DNA of 64,000 nucleotides, taken from contig DATMFI010000020.1 of the NCBI GenBank assembly GCA_035556215.1, positions 1 through 64,000 of the forward strand, read 5' to 3'. Made by a program: the position numbers and the translations under genes. Below the pieces are notes generated by a model. It worked only from the letters and a program-made list of their open reading frames with translations. It did no database searches and was not told the origin of the DNA. Shown piece after piece: positions 15,837-23,900 of the stretch. Numbering within the stretch: position 1 is the first letter of the stretch; every line of letters begins with the position of its first letter. Source of the stretch: Palsa-892 sp035556215. Its GTDB lineage: Bacteria; Pseudomonadota; Alphaproteobacteria; Rhizobiales; Xanthobacteraceae.

Positions 15837-17074
15837 GCGCCTCGGCTGAATATGCGGGCCGCCCCGCAGGCTACGCGCGGCTCGCAACGCGCTTCCTGCA
15901 CTTGTCGCTGTTTGTCACGGTCTTCGTCAGCCCGTTCGTGATGTTCGAGCCGGCGCCCTACGAGGCGTTGATCGTGCTCCTGGCGCTCGGCTGCGTGTTC
16001 ACCGGCGTTACCGTCGATCGCAAGCTGCTGCTGCCGTTTTTCCTGATCGTGCTCTGGAATGTCGGCGGACTGATCGCGCTGATGCCGGTCGTCACCGATC
16101 AGGATGCGATCACTTTCGTCATCATCTCGATCTATCTCGGCATGAGCGCCATGCTGTTCGCCTGTCTGTTTGCGCAGGACAGCGTGCGGCGCGTCGAGAT
16201 CATGCGGACGGCCTATATCGCGACCGCCGTGATCGCCTCGATCATCGGCATCATCGGCTATTTCAACCTGCTGCCGGGCTCCTGGGACCTTTTCACCCGC
16301 TATAACCGCCTGAAATCGACCTTCAAGGACCCCAACCTCTTCGGCCCGTTCGCGATCCTGCCGCTGATGTTCATTATTTCCGGCGCGCTCTTGCACGGCC
16401 TCAAGCTGCGCCAGATCGCCGCCGGCTCGATCATCCTCGTCGCCGTACTGCTGTCGTTTTCGCGCGCCGCCTGGGCGCATTTCATCTTTTCGGCGATGCT
16501 GATGGTCGCGCTGATGTTCATCGCGACGCCAAGCGCGCGTTTCCGCGCCCGTCTCGCCACCGCCACGGTGCTTTCGATCGCCGGGGTCGCCGTGCTGGTC
16601 GCCGGCATGCTCTCGGTCGGCCATATCGGCACCGTCTTCAAGGAGCGCGCAAGCCTCGTGCAGGAATACGATGCGGGTGAAGGCGGCCGTTTTACCGCGC
16701 AGGCCGACAGCATCCCGAAGCTCTTGGAGCGCCCGAACGGCTTCGGGCCGTATCAATTCCATAATTACTACGGCCAGGATCCGCACGATGTTTATCTCAA
16801 CGCCTTCGCCTCTTACGGCTGGCTCGGCGGCGTGTCATACGCGGCGCTCGTGCTCATCACGCTGTGGATCGGCTACGCGACGGTGCTGAAGCGAACGCCG
16901 TGGCAGCAATACCAGATCGCGGCGCTCGCGACTTACACCGGCGTCGCGCTCGAAGGCTTCGTGATCGATACCGACCACTGGCGCAGCTATTATCTCGTGA
17001 TGGGCATGGTCTGGGGGCTGGCGATCGCCACGATCAACGCCGAACGCAAAGCCCGCGCCGAAACTCGAATCTGA
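15833..17074 (+). CDS. O-antigen ligase/polymerase family membrane protein (Wzy-like)
   Basis: This 413-residue protein has about ten to twelve hydrophobic segments and a periplasmic loop of the Wzy_C type. The visible motif is GFGPYQFHNYYGQDPHDVYLNAFASYGWLG near residue 305, with the preceding SFSRAAW near 207. In the context of an initiating transferase, a Wzz-type protein and OPX, it is best read as the polymerase of a Wzx/Wzy pathway rather than a ligase. The start is TTG overlapping the upstream TGA. No flippase (Wzx) is visible in the cluster. Confidence 0.83.
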   Translation: MSASAEYAGRPAGYARLATRFLHLSLFVTVFVSPFVMFEPAPYEALIVLLALGCVFTGVTVDRKLLLPFFLIVLWNVGGLIALMPVVTDQDAITFVIISIYLGMSAMLFACLFAQDSVRRVEIMRTAYIATAVIASIIGIIGYFNLLPGSWDLFTRYNRLKSTFKDPNLFGPFAILPLMFIISGALLHGLKLRQIAAGSIILVAVLLSFSRAAWAHFIFSAMLMVALMFIATPSARFRARLATATVLSIAGVAVLVAGMLSVGHIGTVFKERASLVQEYDAGEGGRFTAQADSIPKLLERPNGFGPYQFHNYYGQDPHDVYLNAFASYGWLGGVSYAALVLITLWIGYATVLKRTPWQQYQIAALATYTGVALEGFVIDTDHWRSYYLVMGMVWGLAIATINAERKARAETRI

Positions 17075-17076
17075 AA

Positions 17077-17862
17077 CTACTTGCGCGCGGCGATATAGGC
17101 GTAGCTCGCGAAGAACCGCCAGTCGCGCGCCCGCGCCAGTTTCGTGAAGCGCGCGTGAATATCACGCACGACCGGAAACGGCCGGTAGTATTCGTGACCG
17201 TAGAACGGCACCACCATCACGTCGCGATAGCCGATGGCCTTCAGCATAGGAGCGAGCGTCTTCTCGCTCGCCACCGTCCAGCTATAGCGCGCCGGAAACA
17301 CCGGGTCGCCCTCATCGGTGCGGTTCTTGTAGAGCATTTTCACGATGGAGGCCGCCAGCTTGTCCGGCATCAGCCAGTTCACCACGAACGGAAACGCGTA
17401 AAGCGTCGGCACGAAAGCGAGCCCGACGCCGCCGGGCGACAGAATTTCGTAAAGGTTCTTCCACGCGCGCTGGCCGTCGGCGACATGCTCGAACACCATG
17501 CGCGAAAACGCGAGATCGTAGCCGGAGCGCGCGACTTCCTCGGAAGCAAGATTACCGGCGATATCGAAGCAGGCGGTGCGATAGCCCTTCGGCAGCTCCG
17601 CGAGTTCGGTTTCGGAAATGTCGTTGACCGTCAGCTCCGCGCCCATATGCGCGAGCGCCTCGCGTCCGAACAAGGGATCGCGGCCGCCGCCGATCTCGAT
17701 CAGCTTCTTCGCCCCGAATGCCTGAATGAAATGCTCGACGACCCGCTCGTAATTCTCCCACGCCCAGCGCTCGCTATGCTCGACATGGAGCGGCGCGAAG
17801 CCTTCGGCGAGCGACGCGGCGGGGCGGATGGCAACGGTACGGCTGAGTTCGGCGGTTTGCAT
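17077..17862 (-). CDS. Class I SAM-dependent methyltransferase
   Basis: This 261-residue protein has a Methyltransf_11-like core. Motif I reads KLIEIGGGRDPLFG near residue 53, an acidic strand end is TVNDIS near 79, and the post-motif MVFEHVADGQRAWKNL lies near 122. The substrate is unknown. Its position at the end of the polysaccharide cluster, tail-to-tail with the polymerase and only 2 bp from it, suggests sugar methylation, but this is only contextual. Confidence 0.78.
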   Translation of the reverse strand: MQTAELSRTVAIRPAASLAEGFAPLHVEHSERWAWENYERVVEHFIQAFGAKKLIEIGGGRDPLFGREALAHMGAELTVNDISETELAELPKGYRTACFDIAGNLASEEVARSGYDLAFSRMVFEHVADGQRAWKNLYEILSPGGVGLAFVPTLYAFPFVVNWLMPDKLAASIVKMLYKNRTDEGDPVFPARYSWTVASEKTLAPMLKAIGYRDVMVVPFYGHEYYRPFPVVRDIHARFTKLARARDWRFFASYAYIAARK

Positions 17863-17932
17863 GGTCGGCGGTTTCCGGTTGGCGGCCGACCCTAGGCTGC
17901 AATTCTTAAAGAGCTACAAAGGCCTGGCTGCG

Positions 17933-18517
17933 CTATTTTGCCCGCATCTTCTCGACAAGTTCGGCCACTTTGGCGGCCGGCGCGCCCTCGATCCGGGCAT
18001 TCGGCCGGGTACCGCCGAGGAAAGCGACGGCCAGCAGGATCTCGTCGGGTTTCGGCGCATCGGGCACCGAAACGGTCATGCCGTCCATCGCGTCATAGTC
18101 CCACGCATCCTCCAGTCCGCCGAAAATGATGTCGATGGGCGTGCCCGGCCCTCCGACCTTGGCGTTGCCCGGGATCAGCGCCGGTCCGCCGCCGGCACCC
18201 TTGCGCATCACAAGGCCAATCCGGACATGGATCATCGCCGCGCCATGCTCGAGATCGCCCGCCGTGCCGACAAGCGCCGCCTTGCCGTAGCCGCGCGGCT
18301 TGAGCGGCCCGAGCGCTTCAAGCGCGCGTTTCGTCAGCAGCTCCCCGGCCTCGACCGAGAGATCCACGAGCCCCGAGAAGTCGTCGATTGCAGGTTTTCC
18401 GGCGTGCGGGTTGTGCAGCACCGCGCATGCGGCGACACGCTTGCACGGCGTCTTCAATGCACGGCCGCCCTCGCTGAGAACTTCCTGACTGATGACAGTG
18501 ACCTGACGAAGCTGCAT
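17933..18517 (-). CDS. Amino acid synthesis family protein (PF06684-like)
   Basis: This 194-residue protein matches the 'amino acid synthesis' family. Conserved segments include RVAACAVLHNPHAG near residue 27, GYGKAALVGTAGDLEHGAAMIH near 75-97, and VGGPGTPIDI and VSVPDAPKPDEILLAVAF later. The family name is historical: biochemical function is not established, though some members sit with catabolic operons for ring or amide compounds. It stands alone here, between the polysaccharide cluster and the AT-rich insertion. GC content and codon use look like the rest of the chromosome. Confidence 0.72.
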   Translation of the reverse strand: MQLRQVTVISQEVLSEGGRALKTPCKRVAACAVLHNPHAGKPAIDDFSGLVDLSVEAGELLTKRALEALGPLKPRGYGKAALVGTAGDLEHGAAMIHVRIGLVMRKGAGGGPALIPGNAKVGGPGTPIDIIFGGLEDAWDYDAMDGMTVSVPDAPKPDEILLAVAFLGGTRPNARIEGAPAAKVAELVEKMRAK

Positions 18518-18643
18518 GATCGTTTCCTCAATGCTTTTTTATTTTTGTATCGTGCAGCTGATCGGCTGTCGATCAATGAGGCCCGCCGCTGGTGCCAACC
18601 TTCGTCGCAACGCCGGTGGCTAGCTGTGCACAATTTATTGCCT

Positions 18644-19021
18644 TCATCTCTTATCAAGAATTTTTCGAAGGCTCTCGGGCAGTCCTGTATAAATGCGGTC
18701 TCGCTCATCGGGTGTTAAAAAATCTAATGAGAAAAAACGCATATCGAGATTTCTTTTATTTACTTCCTGCAAAATGTGAGTGAATTCTCTGATAAGCCGA
18801 TGGATGATTTCAGGACTGAGTTTTTGCCAATCACCTTTTATAAAATTTATACTTGTGAGAGCCATATTTCGGTGAAAAACTTCTCGAAGTTTTACATCGC
18901 TTAATTCTTGTAGATAAGGATTGCGCGCGTATTCGAGTGCGTGAGCTTCACTTCGCGTCATACTGTCAGGAATATCATGCACTCGCTCAGAGTTCTTTAG
19001 TTCAGCGCGAGAAGCTTGCAC
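18644..19021 (-). pseudogene. C-terminal part of the amber-interrupted gene
   Basis: This 125-residue frame starts at a GTG and reads MQASRAELKNSERVHD..., with later segments LSDVKLREVFHRNMALT and NLDMRFFSLDFLTPDERDRIY. It is in the same reading frame as the nuclease-like frame ending at 19073. The 17 codons between (FVDQLVKRWAAFRTGEI) are open and read like protein, so the two pieces are probably one gene of about 361 codons with a TAG at 19073-19075. It could instead be a separate gene with the GTG start, but only a weak GGTGAG lies upstream. No family recognised. Confidence 0.5.
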
Positions 19022-19072
19022 GATCTCACCGGTTCTGAATGCTGCCCACCGTTTAACAAGCTGATCGACGAA

Positions 19073-19729
19073 CTACTTTTTCCACGGAAAGGTTTTTAAG
19101 CTCTCTAATCCAAAAACAATTACTGGAAAGGTTGGCCTGCCATTTACCAGCGGAATAAAATGCTTCTCCGATATATATAAAACAGCATCAATGCCGACGA
19201 AAAGATTTAGGTTATTCGTTATGCGGTTTCGAAGAATTCGATTTAGACAATAGAGAAATGTTTCCGGACTAATTTCTGTTATAAGACTATTCAAAAAAAC
19301 GCATATTGAAACGTCGTTCTTTATTGCTACGCGGCTACGATAATCCAAAAATTGTTGATTTGCTTTTCGTAATTGACTCTCGATTGTTCGAGCTAATTTA
19401 TTGAAGAGGGAATTCAATATTTCATCTTTGTTACTTGCATTATTTATGATTGGCGCTGCATCGCGAGTGCCAAAGAAGATTGGTTTTTCTTCTGGTTTAA
19501 TTTTTTGTTCGAAGACCGCTTGAGCTCTTTTAGATTGGTCAGACTCAAAGTGTTTCATTTCAATAAGCAGACGGTCACCGAAGGCAGCAAAATCAGGAAA
19601 CTTACCTTTGGTCGACTCATCGGCTGCATTATCATCTAAAGCGCGCCCACCCAGTTCAACGCACACAAAATACTTGAACGCAGCGACTAGATCCGGAGGG
19701 CCACCGTGTCTTTCGAAGCGTACGGGCAT
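19073..19729 (-). CDS. Putative PD-(D/E)XK nuclease-like protein (possibly truncated by amber codon)
   Basis: This 218-residue product comes from an AT-rich gene unlike its neighbours. Near the N-terminus the sequence FPDFAAFGDRLLIEMKHF places Asp46, Glu57 and Lys59 in the PD...ExK arrangement of restriction-endonuclease-like folds, within predicted beta-strands. The rest is rich in Asn, Ile and Lys, with hydrophobic strands such as VSICVFLNSLI and LFVGIDAVLYI. I do not recognise the family. The ATG at 19729 is clear. A TAG ends it at 19073, but the frame continues downstream in phase for about 143 codons. A role in defence or a mobile element is possible but only inferred from the motif and composition. 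Confidence 0.5.
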   Translation of the reverse strand: MPVRFERHGGPPDLVAAFKYFVCVELGGRALDDNAADESTKGKFPDFAAFGDRLLIEMKHFESDQSKRAQAVFEQKIKPEEKPIFFGTRDAAPIINNASNKDEILNSLFNKLARTIESQLRKANQQFLDYRSRVAIKNDVSICVFLNSLITEISPETFLYCLNRILRNRITNNLNLFVGIDAVLYISEKHFIPLVNGRPTFPVIVFGLESLKTFPWKK

Positions 19730-19851
19730 ATTTTAGATTCTTGCGTGCTGATTATTTGTACAGTCGTCGGACTTTAATACACGGGGCACTCCCGACGTGA
19801 CCAAAAGGTCGATGGAGCCATGCAACCGTGAATGCAAGTATATTGTGAAAA

Positions 19852-19929
19852 TGGTCGGAGCGGCGAGATTTGAACTCGCGACCCCTAGTCCCCCAGACTA
19901 GTGCGCTAACCGGGCTGCGCCACGCTCCG
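19852..19929 (-). tRNA. tRNA-Pro (anticodon GGG)
   Basis: This is a 78 nt cloverleaf on the minus strand. The acceptor stem CGGAGCG pairs with CGCTCCG, followed by discriminator A and an encoded CCA. The anticodon arm is CTAGT-CTGGGGG-ACTAG, giving anticodon GGG for proline codon CCC. The T arm contains GTTCAAATC. Its 3' end faces the AT-rich insertion. Confidence 0.95.
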
Positions 19930-20053
19930 AACGGCCGGGACTATAAGTAGGAGAATTGCGCCGCGCAATGTGAGGAAGCAGGAAAATCTCGTGCAATCCC
20001 CGGCGTTTGGAGCCCGGCCCGCATATTTTTGCGCCCATAGCGCAACGCCGCTA

Positions 20054-22258
20054 TCAGCGCCGCAATTTATCCAGCGTAATCGGCAGATCCCGCACCCGCA
20101 CGCCCGTCGCGTGATAGACCGCATTGGCGATCGCCGCCGCCGTGCCGACAATACCGATCTCACCGACGCCCTTGATCCCGAACGGGTTGACCCGCGCATC
20201 CGGCTCATCGACAAAAATCACCTGAATGTCGTGGATGTCGGCATGCGCCGGCACATGATACTCGGCGATATTCGCGTTCATGATGCGGCCGAAGCGGTGG
20301 TCGTAGGCCGTCTCCTCGTGCAGCGCCATGCCGATGCCCCAGACGACGCCGCCCAAAATCTGGCTGCCCGCCGTCTTGGGGTTGAGAATCCGTCCCGCGG
20401 CGACGGCGTTCACCACGCGCGTCACCCGGATGACGCCGATCTCCTCGTCGATCTTCACTTCGGCAAATACGGCTGAATGCGTGTTGTGAACGTAGCCTTT
20501 GACCTGCTCGAACTGATGGGACTTTTCCTTCTCGATCCGGTCGAGGCCCGCTTCGCGCATCGCCTCCACAATGCGAACGGTCCGCGACGGATTTTTGCGG
20601 CTCATGATGCTGCCGTCGGAGAGCACGACATCCTCGGGCTTCTCGGCGGCAAGCAGCGAGCCGTTGATCTTCTTCGCGGCAGCCAGAAGCTCGCCCTTGA
20701 TCTCGTCCGCGGTCGCGAGGATCGCGTGCGAAACCGTCGCCGCCATCCACGAGCCGCCTTCGACCGGCGTGCTCGGCAGCGACGAGTCGCCAAGCCGGAT
20801 GCTGACATTCTCGATCGGCAAACCGAGCATTTCGGCCGCCACCTGCGCCATGATCGTGTAGGTGCCGGTGCCGATATCGGATGCCGCGCAAGAGATTTCG
20901 GCATGGCCGTTGGCGCTGAGCGCGATGCGCACCGCCGCCGGCATTTGCAGCGCTTCCCATACGCCGGTCGCCATGCCCCAGCCGACGAGTTCGCTGCCGT
21001 CGCGCATCGAGCGCGGCGCGGGGCTGCGTTTTTCCCAGCCGAAGGCCTTGGCGCCCTGCTCGTAACACTCGCGCAAATTCTTGCTGGTGTAGGGAAGGTT
21101 TTCGTTCTGATCCTTGTCCGAATAGCAGCGCAGCCGCAGTTCGACCGGATCCATCTTCAGCGCGACGGCAAGCTCGTCCATCGCGCTTTCGAGCGCATAC
21201 ACGCCGGTTGCCGCGCCGGGCGCACGCATGTCGCTCGAGGTCGGCACGTCGAGCGCGGCGAGTTTATGCGTGTGCCTGGCGTTCGGCGCTTTATAGAGAA
21301 GATCGCCCCATCCCGTATCGTTGCGTGAAAACTCCTCGAAGCTCGAAGTCACCGCCGTCGCGTCGTGCATCATCGCGTCGAGCGAGCCGTCGCGCTTTGC
21401 GCCGAGCCGCAGGCGCTCGATCGTCGCCGGGCGATAGCCGAGCCCGTACATTTGTTGCCGCGTCAGCACGAGCCGCACCGGGCGCTTTGTGGCGATCGCG
21501 CCAAGCACGGCCAGCACGACCTGATATTGCGGCCGCAGGCCGGCGCCGAAGCCGCCGCCCATATAAGGCGACATCACTTTCACGTTTTCGGATTTCAGGC
21601 CGAAGACACCGCAGAGAAAGCGTTGAACGTTCTGCACGCCTTGTGTCTTGTCATAGACGGTGAGCTTGCCCTCGCCTTCCCATACCGCGGTCGAGGCGAA
21701 CGGCTCCATCGGATTGTGATGCTCGGTCGGAATGAAATATTCCGCGTCGTGCCTGACCTCGGCGTTCGCGAACGCTTTCGCGGCATCGCCGCGCGGCTTT
21801 TCCGGCTTCGGCACAACGAAAGCCTTGGCCCGCGCCGCTTCAAGATCGGTCTGGCCGTGCTCGCTTTCGTATTCGACTTCGATCATCGATGCGGCGAACC
21901 GCGCTGTCTCCCAATCCTCGGCGATCACGAAAGCGACGGGCTGCTCGTTGAACAGAATCCTGTCATCGCCCAAGGGGCGAAACGGCGAGCCCTTTTCCGG
22001 CGCGACATCGTCTTTCCACGCCTTGTCGTTCTCCGCCATGCTGGGGCGATTTTCGTGCGTCAATATATCGACAACACCCGGCACGGCCCGCGCGGCGCGC
22101 GTATCCATGCGCCGGATGCGGCCCCTGGCGATCGTCGAAGTCAGCACCGCGCCGTAAAGCAGGCCCGGCACGTTGTAGTCGCCGGCATATTTCGCCTGAC
22201 CGGTGACCTTGGCCGGGCCATCGACGCGCGATGCGGGAGTGCCGATATAAATACTCAT
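20054..22258 (-). CDS. Xanthine dehydrogenase-family molybdenum-cofactor-binding subunit (PaoC-like)
   Basis: This 734-residue large subunit of a molybdenum hydroxylase carries the site where aldehydes, purines or N-heterocycles are hydroxylated. Visible landmarks are the N-terminal IGTPASRVDGPAKVTGQAKY, the cofactor-binding MGGGFGAGL near residue 245, and the C-terminal KGVGEIGIVG, whose glutamate is the proposed catalytic base. The partner subunits are directly upstream. The nature of the FAD subunit points to the PaoABC aldehyde-oxidoreductase group. A GTG at 22267 overlaps the upstream stop (GTGA) and may be the real start; the ATG at 22258 is given. No PaoD/XdhC-type chaperone is seen. 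Confidence 0.88.
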   Translation of the reverse strand: MSIYIGTPASRVDGPAKVTGQAKYAGDYNVPGLLYGAVLTSTIARGRIRRMDTRAARAVPGVVDILTHENRPSMAENDKAWKDDVAPEKGSPFRPLGDDRILFNEQPVAFVIAEDWETARFAASMIEVEYESEHGQTDLEAARAKAFVVPKPEKPRGDAAKAFANAEVRHDAEYFIPTEHHNPMEPFASTAVWEGEGKLTVYDKTQGVQNVQRFLCGVFGLKSENVKVMSPYMGGGFGAGLRPQYQVVLAVLGAIATKRPVRLVLTRQQMYGLGYRPATIERLRLGAKRDGSLDAMMHDATAVTSSFEEFSRNDTGWGDLLYKAPNARHTHKLAALDVPTSSDMRAPGAATGVYALESAMDELAVALKMDPVELRLRCYSDKDQNENLPYTSKNLRECYEQGAKAFGWEKRSPAPRSMRDGSELVGWGMATGVWEALQMPAAVRIALSANGHAEISCAASDIGTGTYTIMAQVAAEMLGLPIENVSIRLGDSSLPSTPVEGGSWMAATVSHAILATADEIKGELLAAAKKINGSLLAAEKPEDVVLSDGSIMSRKNPSRTVRIVEAMREAGLDRIEKEKSHQFEQVKGYVHNTHSAVFAEVKIDEEIGVIRVTRVVNAVAAGRILNPKTAGSQILGGVVWGIGMALHEETAYDHRFGRIMNANIAEYHVPAHADIHDIQVIFVDEPDARVNPFGIKGVGEIGIVGTAAAIANAVYHATGVRVRDLPITLDKLRR

Positions 22259-22263
22259 CCGCT

Positions 22264-23280
22264 TCACCGTAGCTTCTTGATGGCTTGCACTTGCGGCGTG
22301 CCGCGCGCCGCTTGCGTCAGCGCGCGAATAATGGCGCGGCGGGCAAGATCGATCTTGAAGCCGTTATGCGCAAAGCCTTTGGCATCACGCAGAAAAATCG
22401 CGGCTGCTTTCTCGAAATTGCCGCGGCTCGCCTGCTGTCCCGAAAGCGCTGCCTCCGCTTCGCCGTTCCGCCACGGCTTGTGCGCGACACCGCCAAGCGC
22501 GAACCGCGCCTCGCGGATAGTGTCGCCTTCCATCTCAAGCCCCGCCGCGACGGAAATCAGCGCAAAGGCATAGGAAAGGCGGTCGCGGATCTTGATGTAG
22601 GTGTAATGCTTGGCAAAACCCTGCGGCGGCAATTCTACTGCGGTGATGATTTCATGCGCGCCCAAATTGGTATCGACATGCGGCGTTTCTCCCGGCAGCC
22701 GGTGAAAATCCGCGAACGCAATTTCGCGCGCGCCGTCCGGGCCGCTGACATGCACCTTGGCATCGAGCATCGCGAGCGCGACGCACATATCGGATGGGTG
22801 CACGGCGATGCAGGACCGGCTCCAGCCAAGAATTGCGTGAATGCGGTTCAGCCCCTCGATCGCCGAACAGCCGCTGCCGGGCGCGCGTTTGTTGCAGGCC
22901 GTAGCCGTGTCGTAAAAATAGGCGCAGCGCGTTCGTTGCAGCAGATTGCCGCCGGTCGATGCCATGTTGCGCAGTTGCTGCGACGCGCCCGCCTGAATGG
23001 CGCTCGCGACGACCGGATACTGGCTTTCGATCAACGGGTGATAGGAGAGATCGGAATTCGGCACCAGCGAGCCAATGCGCAGGCCGCCATTCGCGGTTTT
23101 TTCCACCTTATCAAGCGGCAGCCGGGAAATGTCGATCAGCGTCTTCGGCCGCTCGACATCGTCCTTCATCAGATCGACGAGGTTGGTGCCGCCGGCGATG
23201 AATTTTGCGGTCGGTGTGCTGCTGATCTTGCGGATGGCGTCGGCAACGTCCGTCGCGCGCACATAATCGAAATTGATCAT
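22264..23280 (-). CDS. Molybdenum hydroxylase FAD/[4Fe-4S] subunit (PaoB-like)
   Basis: This 338-residue medium subunit binds FAD (FIAGGTNLVDLMK near residue 28; STGGNLLQRTRC near 108). The FAD subunit carries the cysteine-rich insertion seen in PaoB and 4-hydroxybenzoyl-CoA reductase-like enzymes: Cys119, 129, 138, 157 and 166 in RTRCAYFYD...ACNKRAPGSGC...SCIAVHPSDMC. This supports an additional [4Fe-4S] cluster. ATG is chosen because it overlaps the upstream gene's stop (ATGA) and starts the conserved MINFDYVRA. The downstream overlap with the large subunit indicates one operon. Confidence 0.87.
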   Translation of the reverse strand: MINFDYVRATDVADAIRKISSTPTAKFIAGGTNLVDLMKDDVERPKTLIDISRLPLDKVEKTANGGLRIGSLVPNSDLSYHPLIESQYPVVASAIQAGASQQLRNMASTGGNLLQRTRCAYFYDTATACNKRAPGSGCSAIEGLNRIHAILGWSRSCIAVHPSDMCVALAMLDAKVHVSGPDGAREIAFADFHRLPGETPHVDTNLGAHEIITAVELPPQGFAKHYTYIKIRDRLSYAFALISVAAGLEMEGDTIREARFALGGVAHKPWRNGEAEAALSGQQASRGNFEKAAAIFLRDAKGFAHNGFKIDLARRAIIRALTQAARGTPQVQAIKKLR

Positions 23281-23780
23281 GAGCGCGTCTCCATCGCCTG
23301 CCGGATCGCCGCGACGATGTTCTGGTAGGCGCCGCAGCGGCAAAGATTGCCGCTCATCAATTCGCGGATTTCCTCCGCCGTCCTGGCTTTGCCTTCCGCG
23401 ATCAGCCCGACCGCCGAGCAAATCTGGCCGGGCGTGCAATAGCCGCACTGGAAGGCATCATGGTCGATGAAGGCTTTCTGCACCGGGTGCAGCTCGCCGT
23501 CCTTGGCAAGCCCCTCCACCGTCGTGACTTCCGCACCGTCCTTCATCACGGCAAGCGTCAGGCAGGAGACGACACGGCGGCCGTTGACCAGCACCGTACA
23601 GGCGCCGCATTGGCCGTGATCGCAACCCTTCTTGGTGCCGGTGAGATCGAGATGGTCACGCAACGCATCGAGCAGCGTCGTCCAGGGCGCCACCCGCAAT
23701 CTGGCCGCTGCACCATTCACGGTGAGATCGACCTCGATTTTCGCGGGAACGGCAATCGATTCCGCACTTTGAGACGCCAT
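23277..23780 (-). CDS. Molybdenum hydroxylase [2Fe-2S] subunit (PaoA-like)
   Basis: This 167-residue small subunit carries two [2Fe-2S] clusters that pass electrons from the molybdenum centre to FAD. The plant-ferredoxin-type cluster uses Cys53, 58, 61 and 73 (GCDHGQCGAC) and the second uses Cys112, 115, 147 and 149 (QCGYCTPGQ, CRCG). E. coli PaoA has a twin-arginine signal peptide, but this N-terminus (MASQSAESIAVPAKIEV) has none, so the enzyme is predicted to be cytoplasmic. It is the first gene of the three-gene operon. Confidence 0.9.
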   Translation of the reverse strand: MASQSAESIAVPAKIEVDLTVNGAAARLRVAPWTTLLDALRDHLDLTGTKKGCDHGQCGACTVLVNGRRVVSCLTLAVMKDGAEVTTVEGLAKDGELHPVQKAFIDHDAFQCGYCTPGQICSAVGLIAEGKARTAEEIRELMSGNLCRCGAYQNIVAAIRQAMETRS

Positions 23781-23900
23781 ATGCGTCCTCCCTGTGCTTA
23801 TCCTAAACAGGAGTTACAAAAAAGAAACGACAAACCCTTGATCCCGTTTCATGCGTCTTGCAAGAAACAGCCGATATAAACGGATGTGACGGGAATTTGA

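Larger units (their letters stand above)
18530..19851. other. AT-rich insertion next to tRNA-Pro
   Basis: Base composition changes abruptly to AT-rich between about 18.53 kb and the 3' end of the tRNA-Pro gene at 19852, then returns to GC-rich. The tract holds one interrupted gene and no recognisable integrase, transposase or second copy of the tRNA 3' end. The position, immediately downstream of a tRNA 3' end, is the classic site for integrating elements. It may be the remnant of one. Confidence 0.6.

Noticed and set aside
18530..19851. Integrase or transposase gene in the AT-rich tract
   Set aside because: No frame shows integrase or transposase motifs, so the tract cannot be called a mobile element on that basis.
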